10,199 nt of DNA, taken from Flemingiibacterium sp045587285 (GTDB lineage: Bacteria > Bacillota > Clostridia > Oscillospirales > CAG-272). Shown here piece after piece: positions 1 through 5,683 of this stretch. The position numbers and the translations under genes were made by a program. The notes below the pieces were generated by a model. The model did not search any database and was not told the DNA's origin. It worked only from the letters and a program-made list of their open reading frames with translations. Location: the NCBI GenBank assembly GCA_045587285.1, contig JAZNBZ010000217.1:1-10199 (forward strand), given 5' to 3'. How positions within the stretch are numbered: position 1 is the stretch's first letter; the number at the start of each line of letters is the position of its first letter.

Positions 1-53
1 GCGATGGCACGCGTGCGTCCTTGCACCGAGCTTCTTGCCGGTCGTTCTGACAG

Positions 54-94
54 AGGAAAATTATTGGAGCGACAAGCACTCCACTAATTTTCCT
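54..94 (-). terminator. 41-nt palindrome abutting tRNA-Pro, candidate terminator
   Basis: An inverted repeat with 10-bp outer arms (54-63 with 85-94), one mismatched pair (64/84), a 7-bp inner stem containing one G-U pair when read as minus-strand RNA (65-71 with 77-83) and a 5-nt loop (72-76). It begins at the base next to the tRNA CCA end. Read on the minus strand, the inner GC-rich stem is preceded by an A-rich tract and followed by TAATTTTCC, which resembles an intrinsic terminator, although the T-run is short and lies inside the outer arm. It is nearly symmetric, so it could work in both directions. It could instead be a copy of a dispersed palindromic repeat. Confidence 0.55.
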
Positions 95-170
95 TGGTCG
101 GAATGACAGGATTTGAACCTGCGACATCCTGCTCCCAAAGCAGGCGCGCTACCAACTGCGCTACATCCCG
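95..170 (-). tRNA. tRNA-Pro (anticodon UGG)
   Basis: Reading the minus strand from 170 gives a complete 76-nt cloverleaf including an encoded CCA (95-97). The acceptor stem CGGGATG pairs with CATTCCG, with one G-U pair at 4-69. The D arm is GCGC...GCGC, and the anticodon stem CCTGC/GCAGG encloses the loop TTTGGGA, giving anticodon TGG, which reads proline CCN codons by wobble. The T arm contains GGTTCAAATCC. The discriminator base is A. It has its own consensus promoter upstream and a hairpin directly downstream, so it looks like a single-gene transcription unit. Confidence 0.97.
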
Positions 171-197
171 AGGTGTATCAACGCATTTGACCATATC

Positions 198-226
198 ATT
201 ATACCATAGCCGCGCTGTTTTGTCAA
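198..226 (-). promoter_or_regulatory. Consensus sigma-A promoter for tRNA-Pro
   Basis: On the minus strand a perfect -35 TTGACA (221-226) and a perfect -10 TATAAT (198-203) are separated by exactly 17 nt, with a TG one base upstream of the -10 (extended -10). Transcription should start near 190, giving a leader of about 20 nt before the tRNA 5' end at 170. This strength is typical of stable-RNA genes. Confidence 0.92.
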
Positions 227-258
227 TATATTTCGGCAAATTTGTTTGCCAAAATATA
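227..258. repeat. 32-nt AT-rich inverted repeat upstream of the tRNA promoter
   Basis: Arms 227-233 and 252-258 pair perfectly (7 bp). One C/A mismatch follows, then GGCAAA (235-240) pairs with TTTGCC (245-250) around a 4-nt loop. It starts at the base next to the tRNA -35 box and lies between the divergent tRNA and acetyltransferase units. It could be a hairpin terminator insulating the two units, a binding site for a dimeric regulator, or part of an AT-rich UP-like region. The sequence does not decide between these. Confidence 0.6.
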
Positions 259-351
259 CGGCGAAACACACGATAAGCGTATATTGCTTTATCATAATTT
301 TTGTCGATTTTCGATAAATGTTACATTTTTGTAAACAAGGCTTCGCTTCGG

Positions 352-380
352 TTGTAATATCTATTTGGGCGTGTTATAAT
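352..380 (+). promoter_or_regulatory. Promoter of the acetyltransferase-paralog operon
   Basis: The -35-like TTGTAA (352-357, four of six consensus bases) is followed after exactly 17 nt by a perfect -10 TATAAT (375-380), with TG at 372-373 making an extended -10. The predicted start is near 386-388, giving a leader of about 70 nt. No terminator or further promoter of similar quality is visible in the 2-22 nt gaps downstream, so this probably drives the whole array. A second TATAAT at 402-407 has no good -35 and lies inside a hairpin. Confidence 0.75.
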
Positions 381-399
381 TGGGTGAACTTGCAAGTGC

Positions 400-426
400 T
401 ATATAATATATTTAATATGTTATATA
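400..426 (+). other. AU-only hairpin in the operon leader
   Basis: Positions 400-410 pair with 416-426 over 11 bp (ten A-U and one G-U pair) around the loop TTTAA. It falls inside the predicted 5' leader, 17 nt before the Shine-Dalgarno sequence. A stem without G-C pairs is weak at physiological temperature, so it might be a melting structure, an RNase site, or just a by-product of AT-rich intergenic sequence. Confidence 0.55.
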
Positions 427-442
427 CCGCCCCGAATACCAC

Positions 443-447
443 GGAGG
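443..447 (+). promoter_or_regulatory. Shine-Dalgarno GGAGG of the first gene
   Basis: A perfect GGAGG lies 9 nt before the ATG at 457. It supports that start and predicts efficient translation of the acetyltransferase. Confidence 0.9.
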
Positions 448-456
448 ATACACAAA

Positions 457-1293
457 ATGGAAGCAATTAAAGAAAAAACACCCGTCACTAAGGACGATAT
501 AATAAACGCAATAACGGCGCTCGGCGTCGGCGAGGGCGACACGCTCCTCGTTCACTCGGGACTCGGCAAGGTCGGACGCGTCATCGGCGGCGCACAGACC
601 GCAATCGACGCATTCGAGAGCGTTATCGGCAAGGAGGGCACGCTCGTAATGCCCACCTTCTCGCAGGTCGATTTTGAGAACTCCTACAAAACGTGGTATA
701 TGGATAAGCCGTCCGATACGGGCTATCTTACCGAGTATTTCCGCAAGCTTCCGTTCGTGTACCGCTCAAATCAGGAAACGCACTCCGTTGCGGCGCGCGG
801 AAAACTCGCGTACGAGCTGACTTATCAGCACAAGTGGTTCGGTCCGCACATCTGCCCGTACGGCGAGTACGCGTTCGCGGATTCGTCGCCGTGGAAGAAG
901 ATGTACGACTTAAACGTAAAGGTGCTTGGCTTTGGCGTCTGGATGGGCGCGTTCACGCACAAGCATCTCGTCGAAACGCGCGTTATGGAGCACTACCTCG
1001 GTATGCTTAAAACCGAGGAGGACTACGGGGAGATGACGAAGGACGTTATGACGTTTGAAACTCATCCCAAGGGATTTTGGACGTTCTATAACTCGCAAGG
1101 CGCTATGTACGACGAGCTCGTAGCTCGCGGAATCGTTCGGGAATACAAGCTTGGCGACGCAACGCTTTGGCTGACGAATGCGAAGGATGCGAGCGACGCT
1201 ACGTACGAAATGCTTATGGCAGAGCCTGAGCGGTGGTTTAACGAGGACAGAGTTGCTTGGATGAGAAAATGCGAGGAGCTTGCAAATAAGTAA
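457..1293 (+). CDS. AAC(3)-family aminoglycoside/amino-sugar N-acetyltransferase (YokD-like)
   Basis: A 278-residue protein, the usual length for the Antibiotic_NAT (AAC(3)) family, which transfers acetyl from acetyl-CoA to an amino group, classically N3 of 2-deoxystreptamine aminoglycosides. Family signatures appear in order: LLVHSGLGKVGRVIGGA (30-46), the GKEGTLVMPTFS block (58-69), ETHSVAARG (107-115), and SPWKKMYDLNVKVLGFGV (144-161) leading to THKHLVE (167-173), where family members carry a conserved His and Glu (H170 and E173 here). No signal peptide or membrane segment, so it should be cytosolic. It opens the operon and sits 18 nt before the first paralog. Chromosomal homologs in Firmicutes often have no proven antibiotic substrate, so the linkage to a glycosidase-like array makes a cellular amino-sugar substrate a reasonable alternative to resistance. 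The family call is firm; the substrate is unknown. Confidence 0.9.
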   Translation: MEAIKEKTPVTKDDIINAITALGVGEGDTLLVHSGLGKVGRVIGGAQTAIDAFESVIGKEGTLVMPTFSQVDFENSYKTWYMDKPSDTGYLTEYFRKLPFVYRSNQETHSVAARGKLAYELTYQHKWFGPHICPYGEYAFADSSPWKKMYDLNVKVLGFGVWMGAFTHKHLVETRVMEHYLGMLKTEEDYGEMTKDVMTFETHPKGFWTFYNSQGAMYDELVARGIVREYKLGDATLWLTNAKDASDATYEMLMAEPERWFNEDRVAWMRKCEELANK

Positions 1294-1301
1294 AATTAAA
1301 C

Positions 1302-1306
1302 GGTGG
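1302..1306 (+). promoter_or_regulatory. Weak ribosome binding site of paralog 1
   Basis: GGTGG lies 5 nt before the ATG at 1312, weaker than the GGAGG or AAGGAG sites of most of its neighbours. An in-frame GTG at 1303 lies within this site and would add three residues (MAI). The ATG is preferred because MVDKKWYD then matches the MAxKKWYD start of the other copies. Confidence 0.6.
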
Positions 1307-1311
1307 CTATA

Positions 1312-2748
1312 ATGGTAGATAAAAAATGGTACGATAATGCGGTGATGGTCAACCGCGATCCCAATTGGATGCACGTGCTCAGCGGTGAGTCGCGAGAGGC
1401 GTGCATAAGGGGCATAACCGAATATTTTTCGCTCTTTGAGGGCTCGGTGACGGACGTGCTGCTCGGTATGTTCGAGCAGACTGCGGCTGTGCCGTCCAAG
1501 GCCGTTATGTGGCGCGGCGATAAGTTTTTGCAGAAAATTGAAAACGGTCGCGAGGTAAGCTATCCGAACCTCGAGCCGCTTTACAAGGCGTTCGCAGAAT
1601 ACAAGGTCGATGCGGTGCAGATATTCATCGAGCAGATGAAAAGGCTCGGTATCAGACCGTGGCTGACCTTCCGAATGAACGACGGACATTTTTTCGACAG
1701 CGAAACCTCGTTTCTCCACTCGGATATGTTCTATGAGGAAAAGGCGGCGGGACACAACGTCGGAGTGCGCTACCTCGGAAACCAAAACCTTTTTAATTTC
1801 AGATACGAGCGCTACAAGACTGCGCTGCTCGGCTACATAAAGGAGTTACTTGACAGATACGACGTTTTCGGTATCGAGCTTGACTTTATGAGAAATATCG
1901 TCTGCTTTGACTATATCGAAAACCCCGACGGCATTCAGGAGATTATGCTCGACTATATAAGAGCGGTAAAAGCGTGTACCGCAGAGGCAGAGAAGCGACT
2001 CGGACACGACGTGAAGATATCCATTCGCATCTGCCGCGATCCCGACGACGCATACGATTTCGGCTTTGATATAAAGGCGATGGTCGATGAAGGGCTTGTT
2101 GACGTCGTTGTGCCGACGCCGTTCACGACGAGCGACAGCGGACTTCCGATAAGAGCGTGGCGCAGGCTTCTCGGCGATAAGGTCGCTATTATGGGCGGCA
2201 TCGAGTTTCAGAATTTTAAGGGCACGTCGAGCACCGCGCTTCAGTCGAAGGCGTACGCGGCGGCGTACTTCGCCCAGGGCGCCGACGGTATCTACTATAA
2301 CAACCACGAATATTACACCGAACGGAACCGCGAGTCGTGGCGCGTAAACCGCGACTCCTGCCTTGTTGGCAGACGCGAGTTCGTGCTGACCAATCCCGAC
2401 ATCTCCGCGTTTACGACGAGAAATGTGAGGATGCTTCCGAAGAGCTTTCACGACGGAGCGGCATTTCCGCTTGAGATCGGCAAGGTAAAGAAAACCGATA
2501 AGGTAACGCTCACTATCGACTTTGAGGGCGAGATACAGCCGACGGCGCGTATTTCGGCGACGGGAGAGGTCGAGGGTAAGGTGGTTGAGCCGCTTTTGGC
2601 AAAGGCGCGTGAGCGCGACGTTGTGCTCACCGAGCATACCGCTATCGAATACGATATGTCGGGCTTTGAAACGGATAGCCGCATAAACCTCGCGCTTTGC
2701 GGCAGAGGCACGGTGTATTACATTAAATTAGTTATAGACGCTGACTGA
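1312..2748 (+). CDS. Array paralog 1: glycoside-hydrolase-like TIM-barrel protein, divergent copy
   Basis: 478 residues from ATG 1312. Order of parts: hallmark N-terminus KKWYDNAVMVNRDPNW (4-19), barrel to about residue 340, then a C-terminal beta-rich domain (about 385-478). Candidate catalytic residues are E189 and D191 in GIELDFMR at strand 4 and E298 in GGIE at strand 7, with N331, H332 and E333 at strand 8. Two positions set it apart from the other complete copies. The residue after DFMR is Asn (N195) instead of Glu, and the strip normally reading YKPLP in the linker is VRMLP (372-376). The YQD/EQD motif before the linker is NPD (361-363). The strand 6 loop reads PTPFTTSDSGLP. As the first and least typical copy, it may have changed substrate or lost activity. 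No signal peptide. The coding call is certain; the enzymatic role is inferred from fold and motif spacing. Confidence 0.85.
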   Translation: MVDKKWYDNAVMVNRDPNWMHVLSGESREACIRGITEYFSLFEGSVTDVLLGMFEQTAAVPSKAVMWRGDKFLQKIENGREVSYPNLEPLYKAFAEYKVDAVQIFIEQMKRLGIRPWLTFRMNDGHFFDSETSFLHSDMFYEEKAAGHNVGVRYLGNQNLFNFRYERYKTALLGYIKELLDRYDVFGIELDFMRNIVCFDYIENPDGIQEIMLDYIRAVKACTAEAEKRLGHDVKISIRICRDPDDAYDFGFDIKAMVDEGLVDVVVPTPFTTSDSGLPIRAWRRLLGDKVAIMGGIEFQNFKGTSSTALQSKAYAAAYFAQGADGIYYNNHEYYTERNRESWRVNRDSCLVGRREFVLTNPDISAFTTRNVRMLPKSFHDGAAFPLEIGKVKKTDKVTLTIDFEGEIQPTARISATGEVEGKVVEPLLAKARERDVVLTEHTAIEYDMSGFETDSRINLALCGRGTVYYIKLVIDAD

Positions 2749-2763
2749 ACGGAGGATCTACAA

Positions 2764-4209
2764 ATGGCAGAGAAGAAATGGTATGACGACGCGGTTATGG
2801 TAAACCGCGATCCCAACTGGATGTACCGCGCAGGCGGTGACTCGCCCGAGGTATGCAGAAGCGTGCTCGAGAGCTTTTTCTCGAAATACGAGGGCAACTC
2901 AACCGATATTTTGCTCGGCGTGCTCGAGCAAACGACCACGATGCCCTCAAAGCATCTTATGTGGCGCGGACTCAAGGCTGTTCAGACGATAGAAAACGGT
3001 CACGAGGTAAGCTACCCCGATCATATGGGAATGTATAAGGCGTACACCGAATACGGCGTTGACGGCGTGCAGATATTTATCGACGAGGTCAGAAGGCTCG
3101 GCAAGCGCCCGTGGATAACCCTTCGCGTGAACGACGTGCATTTTCCGTACGACGAAACCTCGTTCCTACACTCGGATATGTTTTACGAGGAGGTTAAGGC
3201 AGGTCACAACATCGGCGAGCACTACGGCTACTACGGTAACGCGTTCGACTTTAAAAAGAGCGTGCGCTACAGAGAGGCGCTCCTCGGCTTCATCGGCGAG
3301 ATACTCGATACGTACGACGTGTTCGGCATCGAGATGGATTTTATGCGCGAGATATACTGCTTTGACTACCTCGGCGACAGCGAGGGCATTCACGATATTA
3401 TCCTCGATTTTATGCGCGAGGTCAAGCGTATGGCGAAAAAGGCGGAGGAGCGCGTCGGTCACGACTATAAGATCTCCATTCGCACCTGCCGCGATCCCGA
3501 GGACGCGTATACGTTCGGCTTTGATATTAAGAAAATGGCGGATGAGGGACTTATCGACATCGTTGTGCCGAGCCCGAGATGGTCGCCCACCGACAGCGGC
3601 ATTCCGATAAGAAAGTGGAAGGCACTGCTTGGCGACAGTGTCGGCATTATAGGCGGTATCGAGAGCCACAACTTTAAGCAGACCTACAACACTTGGGAAA
3701 ACGCCAAGGCGTACGCGGCGGCGTTCTATGCGCAGGGTGCTGACGGCATCTACTTTAACAATCACGAAAATTTCAACGACCGCAACCGCCTTTCGTGGAC
3801 GGTCAACCGCGCGAGCTGCTACGAGGGCAGACGCTACTTCGTCGTTACCGAGCAGGACTGTGCGGCGTATAAGTCGAAGGCGTATAAGCCGCTTCCGTTT
3901 AAGATTATTTCAAACTATCAGCTTCCGCTTGAGATAGGCAAGGTAAAGAAGGGCGACAAGGTAACGCTTATCATCGACTACGAGGGCGAAAAGCTCCCGA
4001 AGGCGGCTATCGGAAACGTCAGAGCAGAGGGCAAGGTCGTCGAGCCGCTCGTTTTGCCGCTTCAGAATAAGGAGCAGTGGCTCAATGCCACCGAGCATAC
4101 GCCAGTCGAATACGACCTGTCTGGCTTTGAAACGGACGGCCCGATAGTGCTCCGCTTTATCGGCTCGGGTACGGTACACTACGTAAGACTTACAATTGAC
4201 GCTAATTGA
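2764..4209 (+). CDS. Array paralog 2: glycoside-hydrolase-like TIM-barrel protein
   Basis: 481 residues; GGAGG at 2751-2755 is 8 nt before the ATG, and the gap to paralog 1 is 15 nt. I used this copy to read the fold. Strand-like segments are AVMVNRD (10-16), DILLGVLEQ (48-56), PWITLRVND (116-124), FGIEMDF (187-193), KISIRT (236-241), DIVVPSP (265-271), VGIIGGIE (293-300) and DGIYFNNHE (328-336): eight strands with helices between, as in a (beta/alpha)8 barrel. E190 ends strand 4 and E300 ends strand 7, the clan GH-A arrangement. MWRG (66-69), RVNDVHF (121-127), SDMFYEE (137-143) and CRDP (242-245) should supply substrate contacts. Residues 388-481 form a beta-sandwich-like tail. Distinctive: GIEMD where most copies have GIELD, and RWSPTDSG after strand 6. 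It looks closest to paralog 3. It could also be a non-hydrolytic barrel enzyme. Confidence 0.88.
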   Translation: MAEKKWYDDAVMVNRDPNWMYRAGGDSPEVCRSVLESFFSKYEGNSTDILLGVLEQTTTMPSKHLMWRGLKAVQTIENGHEVSYPDHMGMYKAYTEYGVDGVQIFIDEVRRLGKRPWITLRVNDVHFPYDETSFLHSDMFYEEVKAGHNIGEHYGYYGNAFDFKKSVRYREALLGFIGEILDTYDVFGIEMDFMREIYCFDYLGDSEGIHDIILDFMREVKRMAKKAEERVGHDYKISIRTCRDPEDAYTFGFDIKKMADEGLIDIVVPSPRWSPTDSGIPIRKWKALLGDSVGIIGGIESHNFKQTYNTWENAKAYAAAFYAQGADGIYFNNHENFNDRNRLSWTVNRASCYEGRRYFVVTEQDCAAYKSKAYKPLPFKIISNYQLPLEIGKVKKGDKVTLIIDYEGEKLPKAAIGNVRAEGKVVEPLVLPLQNKEQWLNATEHTPVEYDLSGFETDGPIVLRFIGSGTVHYVRLTIDAN

Positions 4210-4217
4210 GGTGAGGG
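4208..4217 (+). promoter_or_regulatory. Ribosome binding site of paralog 3 overlapping the paralog 2 stop
   Basis: GAGGTGAGGG begins inside the TGA stop of paralog 2 (4207-4209). GAGG at 4208-4211 is 8 nt before ATG 4220. This favours ATG 4220, giving MAQKKWYE, over the in-frame TTG at 4196, which would overlap paralog 2 and add eight residues absent from every other copy. Confidence 0.8.
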
Positions 4218-4219
4218 TT

Positions 4220-5671
4220 ATGGCACAGAAAAAATGGTATGAAGGCGCGGTCATGGTAAACCGCGATCCCAACTGGATGTACCGTGCGGGCGGCAATTCG
4301 GCAGAGGAATGCCGCGCGATATTCGAGGAATTTTTCTCGAAATTCGAGGGCGAGATAACTGACGTATTGCTCGGAGTGCTTGAGCAGACGACGACTATGC
4401 CGTCGAAATACCTTATGTGGCGCGGCGAAAAGTTCCTGCAAAAGACTGAAAACGGCAAAGAGGTGGATTACTCAAACCTCGAAGGACTTTACAAGGCGTA
4501 CACCGAGTACGGCGTTGACGGCGTGCAGATATTTATAGATCAGATGCATAAGCTCGGTATCAGGCCGTGGATAACGCTCCGTATGAACGACGTGCATTTC
4601 GGCGGCGACGAAGCCTCGTTCCTGCGCTCGGATATGTACTACGAGGCGAAGGCGGCGGGCGAGATGATCGGCAGTGAGTACGGCTACTACGCGAGCGCCA
4701 TCAACTTCAAAAAGAGCGAGCGCTACAGAAACGCACTGCTCGGCTTTATCGGCGAAATACTGGGTAAATACGATATATTCGGTCTTGAGCTTGACTTTAT
4801 GCGCGAGATATTCTGCTTTGACTACCTCGGGGACGGCGACGGTATTCAGGAAATTATGCTCGACTTTATGAGAAAGGTCAAAGAGATCGCCTCGGGTATT
4901 GAAAAGCGCGTAGGACACGATATCAAGATATCCATTCGCACCTGCCGCGATCCCGAGGACGCTTATATCTTCGGCTTTGATATTAAGACGATGGTTGCCG
5001 AGGGACTCGTTGACGTCGTCGTTCCCACACCGCGTTGGGGAAGCTCCGACAGCGATATGCCGATAAGAAAATGGAGAGAGCTACTTGGTGACGACGTTGC
5101 TATTATGGGCGGTATCGAAATACTCAACGGATATCCTAAAACAAGAGCGTTCAACACCCCCGAGAACGCAAAGGCGTACGCGGCTTCGTTTATGGCGCAG
5201 GGCGCGGACGGTATTTACTTTAACAATCACGAAAACTACACCGAGCACAACCGTGCCGCGTGGGAAACGAGCTTTGCGACCTGCCTTGAGGGCAGACGCG
5301 ATTTCGTCGTGACCTATCAGGACATCTCGGCGTACAGCGCGAATCAGTATAAGCCGCTTCCGCACAGAATTATCGTAAGCACCGCGTTTGCGCTCGAGGT
5401 TGGTAAGATAAAGCCGACCGATAAGCTGACGCTTCTTATCGACCACGAGGTTGACGAGATTCCGATAGCGTTTATAAACGGTGTGAAGGCTGAAGGAAAG
5501 ATAGTCGAGCCCGTGGAGCTTCCGGCACCCGGCGGTAAGATGGTCAACGTAACGCCTCACTATCCCATCAGCTACGAGTTTACGGGAATTGAGACGGACG
5601 GCAAGATAAATCTTTGCTTCAAGGGCAGAAGCTATATTCACTATATCAGATTAACAATTGATGCACAGTAA
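4220..5671 (+). CDS. Array paralog 3: glycoside-hydrolase-like TIM-barrel protein with enlarged strand 7 loop
   Basis: 483 residues. It shares with paralog 2 the YRAGG N-terminal segment (21-25), LGVLEQTTTMPSK (51-63) and a PRW strand 6 loop (271-273), so these two look like a duplication pair. Candidate catalytic residues are E190 and D192 (GLELDFMRE), E300 (GGIE) and E338 (NNHE). Features of its own: the loop after GGIE is about three residues longer (ILNGYPKTRAFNTPEN, 301-316); the AGH motif is AGE at 146-148; and the W.VNR motif after the barrel is replaced by WETSF (348-352). The C-terminal domain (about 390-483) carries HEVDEIPIAF, a departure from the FEGE pattern of most copies. These changes cluster at loops expected near the barrel mouth and suggest a different substrate shape. 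No signal peptide; cytosolic. Confidence 0.87.
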   Translation: MAQKKWYEGAVMVNRDPNWMYRAGGNSAEECRAIFEEFFSKFEGEITDVLLGVLEQTTTMPSKYLMWRGEKFLQKTENGKEVDYSNLEGLYKAYTEYGVDGVQIFIDQMHKLGIRPWITLRMNDVHFGGDEASFLRSDMYYEAKAAGEMIGSEYGYYASAINFKKSERYRNALLGFIGEILGKYDIFGLELDFMREIFCFDYLGDGDGIQEIMLDFMRKVKEIASGIEKRVGHDIKISIRTCRDPEDAYIFGFDIKTMVAEGLVDVVVPTPRWGSSDSDMPIRKWRELLGDDVAIMGGIEILNGYPKTRAFNTPENAKAYAASFMAQGADGIYFNNHENYTEHNRAAWETSFATCLEGRRDFVVTYQDISAYSANQYKPLPHRIIVSTAFALEVGKIKPTDKLTLLIDHEVDEIPIAFINGVKAEGKIVEPVELPAPGGKMVNVTPHYPISYEFTGIETDGKINLCFKGRSYIHYIRLTIDAQ

Positions 5672-5683
5672 TGAGGAGTTATA

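Noticed and set aside
1..87. Plus-strand frame open from the left edge to a TAA at 85-87
   Set aside because: It ends inside the palindrome and resembles no protein I recognise. It is too short and too dependent on the unseen left side to call a gene end, though a gene tail or repeat fragment cannot be excluded.
84..269. 61-codon minus-strand frame covering the tRNA and its promoter
   Set aside because: It runs through the tRNA promoter, leader and cloverleaf, so it is not a plausible protein gene.
94..276. 60-codon plus-strand frame reading MTGFEPATSCSQ across the tRNA
   Set aside because: It is the antisense of tRNA-Pro, a well-known false-gene pattern; no ribosome binding site is present and the tRNA fully explains the sequence.
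171..456. Mobile element or attachment site next to the tRNA
   Set aside because: No integrase, transposase or direct repeat of the tRNA 3' end is visible within the window; only inverted repeats and promoters are seen.
1303..1311. GTG at 1303 as the start of paralog 1
   Set aside because: It falls on the likely ribosome binding site and adds residues absent from the other copies; ATG 1312 gives the family N-terminus.
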